A DNA stretch of 5,849 nt from a bacterium Ga0077546 (GCA_001464165.1 LNEX01000136.1:1-5849), one strand, 5' to 3'; numbered from the stretch's first letter, positions 1 to 5,439 are shown. A program made the numbers and translations. Notes: generated by a model not told the origin, from the letters alone.

Positions 1-87
1 GCACACGCTCTGGTCGCCCAGCTGGATCTGCTTCGGACAGCCAGTACAGTCAGGACTGTCAGAAGCTTCAGTGGCTTGGCAGTTCAT
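1..87 (-). CDS. Possible 5' end of a Cys-rich protein gene, cut by the window edge
   Basis: Read on the minus strand from an ATG at 87-85, the frame stays open for 29 codons to the window edge. It gives a polar, acidic, Cys-containing N-terminus with Cys at residues 3, 14, 17 and 29, including a CTGCPKQ stretch (a CxxC followed by Pro). Codon choice (GAC, GGC, CAG, CTG, ATC) looks like real coding sequence. A Cys cluster followed by CxGCPxQ recalls the N-terminal metal-binding region of Nbp35-type P-loop Fe-S carriers, but the P-loop would lie outside the window, so this is only a resemblance. No good Shine-Dalgarno sequence precedes the ATG. All three plus-strand frames are also open over bases 1-70, so this reading competes with the tail of a plus-strand gene ending at TGA 90-92. 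Function unknown. Confidence 0.35.
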   Translation of the reverse strand, partial: MNCQATEASDSPDCTGCPKQIQLGDQSVC

Positions 88-88
88 T

Positions 89-442
89 ATGACTTTTCGC
101 GTCATGGCAGCGCTGGCGCTGGCTTGGCTCATAGCCTTGCGCTTCTTTGTCATCAGCGAAACAGAATTCTTCAAGATAGCAGTGGGCTTTGGCGCAGTGC
201 TAACTGCCATGGATTATATGCCAGTAATAAGCCTACCGAACTTAGAAGCCACAGTAGCTGGCGCAATTTACTTTGGCTCAATTGCCGCTATTGCCGCAAC
301 GCCCCTAGGACTGCCAGAAAAAGTAAAGTACAAAGGAAAAATTGGTGCCAAAGAAGTCTATATGCTTACCATGATCTTGCTCTATGCGGCCGTCAAGATA
401 GTTATTCGTTTTACGCCTATACCCGCTCTAGGCGGGGGCTAA
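89..442 (+). CDS. Small multi-pass membrane protein, function unknown
   Basis: This encodes a 117-residue hydrophobic protein that I do not recognise. From the ATG at 89 the N-terminus is MTFR followed by a long apolar stretch, the usual shape of a first membrane helix. About four hydrophobic segments are visible, near residues 6-22, 29-48, 54-73 and 90-108. They are separated by short charged loops, notably a Lys-rich loop around residues 77-87 (PEKVKYKGKIG), which would be expected on the cytoplasmic side. The frame is also open upstream and a GTG at 71 would add six residues. I prefer ATG 89 because a TGA at 90-92 in another frame overlaps it and because the charged-then-hydrophobic start fits. 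There is no clear ribosome-binding site. The last 26 bases overlap the 3' end of ruvC on the other strand. The alternative reading in the +1 frame is Arg/His/Ser-rich and looks like a shadow. Confidence 0.55.
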   Translation: MTFRVMAALALAWLIALRFFVISETEFFKIAVGFGAVLTAMDYMPVISLPNLEATVAGAIYFGSIAAIAATPLGLPEKVKYKGKIGAKEVYMLTMILLYAAVKIVIRFTPIPALGGG

Positions 443-953
443 GATGACAAGTTAACCGAGCATGGGTGAGAGCTATTGCCAGTGCATCAGAAGCATCATC
501 AGGCTTAACAATTTCTGGCAATCCTAAAAGCTTGGCCACAGCCCACTGCACTTCAGGTTTTTCAGCCTTGCCATAGCCGGTTACATGCAGCTTCACCTGC
601 ATTGGAGTATATTCACCAGCCAACATACCAAAGGTAGCCAAGGCCTCAAGAATGACACCACGAGCTTGCGCTACTGGAATTACAGTCTTCGCATTTTTGA
701 AGAAGAAAATAGCTTCAACGCCACACTCCTCGGGCTTAAATTCTTCAATCAAGCTAATTAAATCTTCGCGGATCATTTTCAAGCGGTTGGCTGGGGCCAT
801 GGTTTTTGGAGTAGATATCACCCCTGACGATATATACCTAAAGCTATCTCCAGCAACCCAATCGACTATACCAAAGCCAACCGTAGCAGTACCTGGATCG
901 ATGCCCATGATCCGCCTTGGCACTCTCTTTGCACTCTCAGGCCGAGTATTCAA
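417..953 (-). CDS. ruvC: Crossover junction endodeoxyribonuclease RuvC
   Basis: RuvC is the dimeric, Mg2+-dependent nuclease that cuts Holliday junctions symmetrically during recombination and fork repair, working with the RuvAB branch-migration motor. Counted from the TTG start (178 residues), the RNase H-like fold is complete. GIDPG carries the first catalytic Asp (D19), GVEAIFF the Glu (E80, equivalent to E. coli E66), and DDASDALAIALTH the Asp pair (D153 and D156, equivalent to D138 and D141). The conserved KNAKT, QARGV and GYGKAEKPEVQ segments are also present. The start is uncertain. TTG at 953-951 is the longest option, but GTG at 923-921 gives MPRRIMGIDPG, closer to the usual RuvC N-terminus, and an in-frame stop lies shortly upstream of the TTG. 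Neither has a strong ribosome-binding site. No ruvA or ruvB lies in the window. The 3' end overlaps the small membrane-protein gene by 26 bases. Confidence 0.95.
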   Translation of the reverse strand: MNTRPESAKRVPRRIMGIDPGTATVGFGIVDWVAGDSFRYISSGVISTPKTMAPANRLKMIREDLISLIEEFKPEECGVEAIFFFKNAKTVIPVAQARGVILEALATFGMLAGEYTPMQVKLHVTGYGKAEKPEVQWAVAKLLGLPEIVKPDDASDALAIALTHARLTCHLSPRLERV

Positions 954-1023
954 TAAATAGAACCTAAATTAGCTATTTTGACCTCCCAAAGTGTAACATT
1001 GCAAAGCACGGTTATCGGTATAA
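954..1023. promoter_or_regulatory. Divergent spacer between ruvC and lnt
   Basis: This 70-bp AT-leaning spacer must hold control signals for both divergent genes, or for lnt at least. A TTGACC at 978-983 resembles a -35 box, but no -10 hexamer lies at the right distance. TATAAA at 1019-1024 runs into the lnt ATG and would place the transcription start inside the gene. On the minus strand, GGGAGGT (complement of 981-987) looks like a ribosome-binding site but no start codon follows at a suitable distance. No promoter can be assigned firmly, and lnt has no obvious Shine-Dalgarno sequence. Confidence 0.35.
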
Positions 1024-2649
1024 ATGAACAGTTATAGCTTCAGCTCTGAAATTCAGGTTACTCCTGTCAGCGTCACCCCAAAGGCGGGGTGGCTTGACTC
1101 ACAGAGGCCTGCGCTCAAACTACCATTTGGTTTTTTGATGGGAGCAATTCTCGCCCTTGCCACTCCTGGCTTTGATCTAGCCTACTTAGCCTGGTTTGGG
1201 CTGATACCACTTTTGATACTAATTAGGGCCTGCAATTCCCCCTGGCAATCACTATTCACTGGCTTCACTTTTGGCGCTGGTTACTACGCCATTGCTCTTA
1301 GTTTCTTAACTGGCATGTATCCACTGCGCTGGCTCGGCTTGCATGATGCCGTTAGCTTTCAAATAGTGCTACTAGCATGGCTGGTTGAAGTTGTTCACTA
1401 TTCTTCGCTAACAGCACTGTTTGCCCTCTTTGTTTTTTGCTTGCCTCTGCGCCCGAGCTTCTTACCAAATCATCGTCGGCCGTTCTATCCATATCTCATT
1501 GCCGTGCCCTCAATTTGGGTTTTCCTGCAATGGGTAGTGGCCACCTCGCCTCTATTTTTTGGATCTCCTTTGAGCCAACTGGCCTACACCCAATCACGCA
1601 ACTTACCATTGATTCAACTTGCAGCAGTGGGCGGTAGCGCCCTAGTCGATTTTGTCATCGTCATGTTTAATGCTGCTTGCGCTCAACTAATCATCGAAAC
1701 CACTGGTATCGCTCGCAATCTCGGTGCACGCACAGACCAACTCAATATCAAATTTGGTTCTGCCCTCGATCTTTTACTATGTTGTCTGATCATTGCCATT
1801 GCCCTTAATTGGGGCAGCCAAAGAATCGCTCAAATAGAAGATGAAGTGAGACCTGAGCATGCCATTCGCTTCAATCCACAGACGCCACCAATCCCGGTGA
1901 CAATTGTGCAGGGTGCTGTATCAATTGAAGAAGAGCGCTTCAAGACCATCTCACCAGCCGCGTTCTGCGGCCGCTACAACGAACTTACAGCCAACACGAA
2001 CTCAAGTCTTGTAGTTTTACCTGAAGGCGTCGTCACCCTCGGTCAGATGGGTCAAGGCGGCCTGCTACCAGCCCTCAAACATATCAGTCAAGAAGAGCGC
2101 AAAGAAATAATTTATGGTGCTATTGAGCCCCTAAAGAACGGTTATATAAATGTAGCCAGACTGGTCAGCCCCTTCGGCTACAAAGAAAGTGCCTACGTTA
2201 AACAACGCCTAGTACCATTTGGTGAAGTAGTACCGGAGAGCTTACGTGAAAAATTACCGACCACGTCTGAAGTCTTTCTAGCCGCGCAGAAAGCTCAAAT
2301 TATCCGCTCTGGTTGGGGCAAAATCGGAGTAGCCATTTGCAATGAAGTGATTTTTCCAAAAATCGTTTCTGATCAAGTTAGAGAAGGGGCGTCACTCATT
2401 GTAGTCTTGGCTAATCTCGGCTGGTTTCACAATTCTTCTTTGAACAAACAATATCTTGCCTGCGCCACACTTAGAGCAGTAGAAAACAAACGCTTTCTCG
2501 TGCTATCGACTAATACTGGTGTCTCTGGCGTTATTGACCCTGCTGGCTTAGTAGTCAGTAAGTCGTACGCCTTAAAACGCGGAGTGCTAAACGACACGGT
2601 ACAATTCATTTATTCAAAAACCCCATTTAACAGAATGCACTGGCTATGA
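1024..2649 (+). CDS. lnt: Apolipoprotein N-acyltransferase
   Basis: Lnt is the inner-membrane enzyme that moves an acyl chain from a phospholipid to the free amino group of the lipidated Cys of apolipoproteins, the last maturation step before sorting by the Lol system. The protein has 541 residues (about 510 is common). Hydrophobic helices occupy roughly residues 34-68, 75-98, 111-140, 156-172, 192-222 and 246-263, followed by a periplasmic nitrilase-like domain from about 290 to 525. The catalytic triad is visible: E334 in LPEG, K393 in YVKQRLVPFGE and C439 in VAICNE. E401 matches the second essential Glu (E. coli E343). The residue after the Cys is Asn where E. coli has Tyr388. The protein ends at TPFNRMHWL, where Lnt proteins usually continue into a last membrane helix. 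ATG 1024 is chosen because TAA lies directly before it and the next Met (39) would cut into the first helix. The stop overlaps the next start as ATGA. Confidence 0.93.
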   Translation: MNSYSFSSEIQVTPVSVTPKAGWLDSQRPALKLPFGFLMGAILALATPGFDLAYLAWFGLIPLLILIRACNSPWQSLFTGFTFGAGYYAIALSFLTGMYPLRWLGLHDAVSFQIVLLAWLVEVVHYSSLTALFALFVFCLPLRPSFLPNHRRPFYPYLIAVPSIWVFLQWVVATSPLFFGSPLSQLAYTQSRNLPLIQLAAVGGSALVDFVIVMFNAACAQLIIETTGIARNLGARTDQLNIKFGSALDLLLCCLIIAIALNWGSQRIAQIEDEVRPEHAIRFNPQTPPIPVTIVQGAVSIEEERFKTISPAAFCGRYNELTANTNSSLVVLPEGVVTLGQMGQGGLLPALKHISQEERKEIIYGAIEPLKNGYINVARLVSPFGYKESAYVKQRLVPFGEVVPESLREKLPTTSEVFLAAQKAQIIRSGWGKIGVAICNEVIFPKIVSDQVREGASLIVVLANLGWFHNSSLNKQYLACATLRAVENKRFLVLSTNTGVSGVIDPAGLVVSKSYALKRGVLNDTVQFIYSKTPFNRMHWL

Positions 2650-3122
2650 AAACCAACAAATTAACTATTACCTGCACTCTTACGGCTACTCTTATCTCGC
2701 TTTTCACCAATTTCACTTGCAGGGAGGCGCTGGCCATGCTGCCTACAGTCAAACTAGGCGATCAAGAGGTCAAACTAGAAGTAGCTAGCTCCAGTGAAGA
2801 AATTGAGCACGGTCTGATGTACCGCACATCAATGCCTGAGACCCAAGGGATGGTTTTTCTCTTTCACCCCCATCGCCCTGTAGCCTTCTGGATGTATCAC
2901 ACCCTAATTGCACTAGACATGCTCTTTATAAAAGACGGCAAAATTGTAAAAATCTGCAAGCAAGTACCACCCTGCAAGTCAGAAGATCCAAGTAAATGCC
3001 CTACCTATCCTGCAGAAAGCACAATCGATGTCTCTGAAGTAATCGAAGTCAATGGCGGCTACTGTGAACGGCATGGTGTCAAAGAAGGTGATAGTGTGCT
3101 GTTTGACTTCACCAGCAAATAA
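2646..3122 (+). CDS. DUF192 family protein, predicted exported
   Basis: This 158-residue protein belongs to the DUF192 family, small beta-rich proteins of unsettled function, often secreted in bacteria and archaea. Family hallmarks are GLMYRTSMPETQGMVFLF (residues 56-73), FWMYHTLIALDMLFI (81-95, where family members usually have WMxNT) and the closing GVKEGDSVLF (144-153). From the ATG at 2646 the N-terminus is Lys-containing, then moderately hydrophobic (residues 6-23), ending in ALA before Met31, a plausible signal peptidase I site. There is no lipobox: NFTC does not fit. Four Cys follow in the mature part (104, 110, 118, 140), three of them in a segment between the family blocks, so disulfides are possible if the protein is exported. 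The start is coupled to lnt by ATGA. However, ATG 2736 has a strong AGGGAGG eight bases upstream and would give a 128-residue cytoplasmic form. The stop and the next start share one base (TAATG). Confidence 0.88.
   Translation: MKTNKLTITCTLTATLISLFTNFTCREALAMLPTVKLGDQEVKLEVASSSEEIEHGLMYRTSMPETQGMVFLFHPHRPVAFWMYHTLIALDMLFIKDGKIVKICKQVPPCKSEDPSKCPTYPAESTIDVSEVIEVNGGYCERHGVKEGDSVLFDFTSK
2721..2727 (+). promoter_or_regulatory. Internal ribosome-binding site before ATG 2736
   Basis: AGGGAGG lies eight bases before an in-frame ATG at 2736-2738, exactly after the predicted signal-peptide segment of the DUF192 gene. It is the longest Shine-Dalgarno match I found in front of any in-frame start here. 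It may drive a short cytoplasmic form, mark the true start, or be a chance result of the Arg-Glu-Ala codons. Confidence 0.45.
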
Positions 3123-3889
3123 TGCCAAGCCAAGAAATCATCGTGCGGCTGGAGCCAACTGGCCTAGCAACAATCACATTTAATCGCCCCAATGCCGCCA
3201 ATGCCATCAATACAGCCATGTGGAAAAGCCTTCCCCATTTAGTCAAAAGCCTAGAAGAAGAAGGCGCACGCCTGCTAATTTTCACAGGCACTGGTAAATA
3301 TTTTGCGGCTGGAGCCGACTTTGACGACCTGCGTCAGATTGTTGACCACGCCAGCGCCACTTGTTTCTGGCAGGCTATCTCCAACGCTCTTGAAACAATT
3401 GCAGCCTTGAAGCTTCCTACAATTGCCATGGTGAACGGACCCTGTTTGGGAGGTGGCTGCTTACTAGCCAATGCCTGCGACCTGCGCTTTGCTGCCCTAG
3501 ATGCTGCAATTTTCGGCATCCCAGTGGCCCGCCTGGGAATTGTTTTAGACGACAACAATATTAAAAGACTAGTCAACCTGGTCGGCCAAGCCAAAGCAAA
3601 AGAACTTCTTTTCAGCGCCGCCACCATTAGAAGTACCAAGGCAGAAGCTATCGGCCTAATCAATAAAGCCGTCGAAGATGACCAGCTGTCAGACTTTACT
3701 CGTGATTTTGCCAGTACTATCTTAGCCAATTCGCACCTAACGATTGCCGCAGCAAAAGCTTCAATTGCCCGCCTTGACAGCGATATGCAGAGCGTTGACA
3801 TTACCAACCCCACGGGCACAGGTCAAGAATCGGCAATCGCCGGCTACCTGTCAAGCGACTTTCGCAGCCGGCGCGATCATGAGGCCTAA
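3122..3889 (+). CDS. Crotonase-fold (enoyl-CoA hydratase/isomerase family) protein, atypical active site
   Basis: This 255-residue protein has the length and fold signature of the crotonase superfamily, which binds acyl-CoA and stabilises an enolate in an oxyanion hole. Both oxyanion-hole segments are present: YFAAGADFDDL (residues 60-70) and NGPCLGGGCLLANACDL (105-121). In enoyl-CoA hydratase two Glu (rat E144 and E164) activate water. By alignment they are Leu114 in GGGCLLA and Val135 in GIPVARLG. A simple hydratase role is therefore unlikely. An isomerase, hydrolase, decarboxylase or other crotonase chemistry, or a non-catalytic CoA binder, is open; Asp143 and Asp144 in VLDDNN sit near the pocket region. 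The C-terminus is polar and basic (FRSRRDHEA). The start overlaps the DUF192 stop by one base and lacks its own ribosome-binding site, so translation is probably coupled. No other acyl-CoA gene is nearby to suggest a substrate. Confidence 0.85.
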   Translation: MPSQEIIVRLEPTGLATITFNRPNAANAINTAMWKSLPHLVKSLEEEGARLLIFTGTGKYFAAGADFDDLRQIVDHASATCFWQAISNALETIAALKLPTIAMVNGPCLGGGCLLANACDLRFAALDAAIFGIPVARLGIVLDDNNIKRLVNLVGQAKAKELLFSAATIRSTKAEAIGLINKAVEDDQLSDFTRDFASTILANSHLTIAAAKASIARLDSDMQSVDITNPTGTGQESAIAGYLSSDFRSRRDHEA

Positions 3890-3897
3890 ATCAAAAT

Positions 3898-4116
3898 CTA
3901 GACTGAAACCACACGCTTGATTTCAGGCAACTCTTCTCTAATAGCGCGTTCAACACCCATCTTCATGGTCATAGTCGAACTTGGACACATGCCGCAAGCG
4001 CCGACTAAGCGTACTTGAACTTCGTCGTCTTTGACGTCTACTAGCTCAATGTTGCCGCCGTCCATCATCAACATCGGGCGCAACTTGTCGAGAATGGCTT
4101 CTACTTTGTCTCTCAT
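3898..4116 (-). CDS. NifU-like C-terminal domain Fe-S scaffold/carrier (Nfu type)
   Basis: This 72-residue protein consists of a single NifU C-terminal domain, which carries a cluster at the interface of two subunits through a CxxC motif and passes it to apoproteins. The signature is complete: KLRPMLMMDGGNIELVDV (residues 11-28), then the metal-binding GACGMCPSS with C41 and C44, then MTMKMGVERAIREELPEI. The length is typical of stand-alone Nfu proteins such as those of cyanobacteria and Firmicutes. There is no N-terminal IscU-like or degenerate A-type domain, which separates it from NifU and NfuA. AGGAGA (complement of 4121-4126) stands four bases before the ATG and fixes the start. The gene converges on the crotonase gene with only 8 bases between stops and no visible terminator hairpin. 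It diverges from gap across a 213-bp spacer. No other suf or isc gene is in view. Confidence 0.92.
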   Translation of the reverse strand: MRDKVEAILDKLRPMLMMDGGNIELVDVKDDEVQVRLVGACGMCPSSTMTMKMGVERAIREELPEIKRVVSV

Positions 4117-4329
4117 ATTTTCTCCTGGTGTTTAATCTGGCAATTCTTATCGTAACCGAAGACTCAATAATGAATGAGTAACGAAACCTTTCCAGATTGC
4201 TACCCATCATCTTAAGCTGAAATAAAGTCTGAGCGCCTCGCCCTTATATTGTTATATGCTTTGCCAATCGCCGAAACAGTTTAATAAAAATTGGGCCGGT
4301 TTGAGACGATTTAATAAGGAGTTGGACAG
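4117..4329. promoter_or_regulatory. Divergent control region between the nifU-like gene and gap
   Basis: These 213 bases carry no convincing gene and should hold both promoters. On the gap side, TTGCCA at 4261-4266 is followed 15 bases later by TAATAA (4282-4287), a weak sigma70-like pair with a short spacer. TATATT (4245-4250) and TATATG (4253-4258) are other possible -10 boxes without good -35 partners. TTTAATAA occurs twice, at 4280-4287 and 4310-4317, exactly 30 bases apart. Nearer the nifU-like gene are a dyad ACTCA-N8-TGAGT (4162-4179), a direct repeat GTAAC(C)GAA (4152-4160 and 4178-4185) and an inverted pair AATCTGG (4134-4140) / CCAGATT (4192-4198). I cannot link any of these to a named regulator. 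Confidence 0.5.
4317..4321 (+). promoter_or_regulatory. Ribosome-binding site of gap
   Basis: AGGAG with an eight-base spacer precedes ATG 4330. It is one of the best-placed Shine-Dalgarno sequences in the window, which suits a highly translated glycolytic gene, and it settles the gap start. Confidence 0.8.
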
Positions 4330-5358
4330 ATGGCAAGAGTAGCTATAAATGGATTCGGCCGCATCGGCCGCAACGTATTCCGGGCCTACCTCGAGAGCGC
4401 GCCAAAAGATCTCGAAATCGTTGCAATCAACGACCCTATGCAAGATTTAGTGCAATCTGCTCACTTGCTCAAGTACGACTCAGTGCAAGGCGAACTTAAG
4501 CACGAGGTAAGCCATGATGAAGAGTCATTGATTGTCAATGGCAAAAAAATCAAGTTCACCCGCGAGAAAGCTCCAGCTGATTGCCCATGGTCCAAGCTCA
4601 ATGTCGACATCGTTCTAGAATGCTCCGGCGTCTTCACCGATGCTGAAAAAGCCAAAGCCCACATTACCGCTGGCGCCAAGAAAGTATTGATCTCAGCTCC
4701 AGCTAAGAACGAAGACATCACCATCGTTCTTGGTGTAAACGACAAAAACTATGACGCTGAAAAGCACAACATCATCTCTAATGCCAGCTGCACAACCAAC
4801 TGCTTGGCTCCTGTAGCTAAAGCTATTGACGATGCTTTCGGTATCGAACAAGGCTTGATGACCACAATTCACAGCTATACCCTCGACCAGAAACTGCTCG
4901 ATGGCGCTCACAATGACCTGCGCCGCGCTCGCGCTGCAGCCATGTCCATGATTCCTTCAAGCACCGGTGCTGCTAAGGCTATCGGTTTGGTAATGCCACA
5001 CCTCAAAGGCAAACTCAATGGCTTTGCCATGCGCGTGCCTACACCAAACGTATCAGTAGTTGACTTAACCATCACCTTGAAGAAAGAAGTCACTGTTGAA
5101 GCTATCAACAAATGTGTTAAAGAAGCAGCAGAAGGCCCTCTAAAAGGCATTCTCTCCTATTGCACAACTCCACTAGTTTCAATCGACTTCCAAGGCAACA
5201 AGCACTCTTCCATCTACGACGCTGACCTGACAATGCAAGTCGGTGATCGCATGGTTAAAGTGCTAGCCTGGTACGACAACGAGTGGGGCTATAGCAACCG
5301 CTTGGTCGAACTAGCAACCATGGTAGCGAAAAAGCTCCCAGTCGCCGCTAAAGCCTAG
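4330..5358 (+). CDS. gap: Glyceraldehyde-3-phosphate dehydrogenase, type I
   Basis: This cytoplasmic tetrameric enzyme converts glyceraldehyde 3-phosphate, phosphate and NAD(P)+ to 1,3-bisphosphoglycerate and NAD(P)H, reversibly. At 342 residues it is full length. The Rossmann motif VAINGFGRIGRNVFRA is at residues 4-19, the catalytic Cys154 is in SNASCTTNCLAP, and His181 is in TTIHSYT. The catalytic-domain segments TGAAKAIGLV, GFAMRVPTPNVSVVDL (231-246) and WYDNEWGYSNR (314-324) are also intact. Asp35 in AINDP is the residue that favours NAD+. The Leu-Pro pair (187-188 in Bacillus numbering) of strictly NAD-specific enzymes is Gly192-Ala193 here, in DGAHNDLRRAR, so NADP+ use cannot be excluded. 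It lies upstream of pgk, the next pathway step, with a hairpin between. Expression is probably strong, given the good ribosome-binding site. Confidence 0.97.
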   Translation: MARVAINGFGRIGRNVFRAYLESAPKDLEIVAINDPMQDLVQSAHLLKYDSVQGELKHEVSHDEESLIVNGKKIKFTREKAPADCPWSKLNVDIVLECSGVFTDAEKAKAHITAGAKKVLISAPAKNEDITIVLGVNDKNYDAEKHNIISNASCTTNCLAPVAKAIDDAFGIEQGLMTTIHSYTLDQKLLDGAHNDLRRARAAAMSMIPSSTGAAKAIGLVMPHLKGKLNGFAMRVPTPNVSVVDLTITLKKEVTVEAINKCVKEAAEGPLKGILSYCTTPLVSIDFQGNKHSSIYDADLTMQVGDRMVKVLAWYDNEWGYSNRLVELATMVAKKLPVAAKA

Positions 5359-5369
5359 TCTTAAACAAG

Positions 5370-5396
5370 AAGACGCCCTCAAATTGGGGGCGTCTT
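5370..5396 (+). terminator. Intrinsic terminator-like hairpin after gap
   Basis: Starting 12 bases after the gap stop, AAGACGCCCTC (5370-5380) pairs with GGGGGCGTCTT (5386-5396) in an 11-bp stem containing one G-U pair, with loop AAATT. A short, interrupted T run follows (TTTCTGTATATTT). The stem is strong but the T tract is weak, so partial termination or 3'-end protection of gap mRNA is as likely as full termination before pgk. Confidence 0.75.
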
Positions 5397-5439
5397 TCTG
5401 TATATTTAGCAATTACCACCACTCACGAGTTAGGTACAG

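Noticed and set aside
76..447. Alternative plus-strand frame over the small membrane gene
   Set aside because: It is rich in Arg, His and Ser with no segment structure. The other frame gives a coherent membrane protein.
652..960. Plus-strand ORF opposite ruvC
   Set aside because: It lies wholly antisense to a clear RuvC with intact catalytic residues, and its translation has no recognisable domain.
981..987. GGGAGGT on the minus strand as the ruvC ribosome-binding site
   Set aside because: It is about 28 bases from the TTG start, no ATG, GTG or TTG follows at a usable distance, and an in-frame stop lies between.
978..1024. TTGACC and TATAAA as an lnt promoter
   Set aside because: The spacing between them is far beyond 17 bases, and the -10 match overlaps the start codon, so they do not make a workable sigma70 promoter.
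2709..2720. Lipobox in the DUF192 signal segment (NFTC)
   Set aside because: The residues before the Cys (Asn, Phe, Thr) do not fit the Leu-Ala/Ser-Gly/Ala pattern, so a lipoprotein substrate for the neighbouring Lnt is not supported.
3334..3819. 161-residue minus-strand ORF inside the crotonase gene
   Set aside because: It is antisense to a well-supported crotonase reading frame. Its low-complexity Ala/Ser/Arg/Leu composition is typical of a mirror frame.
4257..4342. Possible 28-codon leader peptide before gap
   Set aside because: It has no ribosome-binding site and overlaps the gap start out of frame, and its sequence gives no attenuator-type residue run.
4908..5150. Minus-strand ORF inside gap
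   Set aside because: It is a shadow of the highly conserved gap sequence, with no ribosome-binding site or domain.
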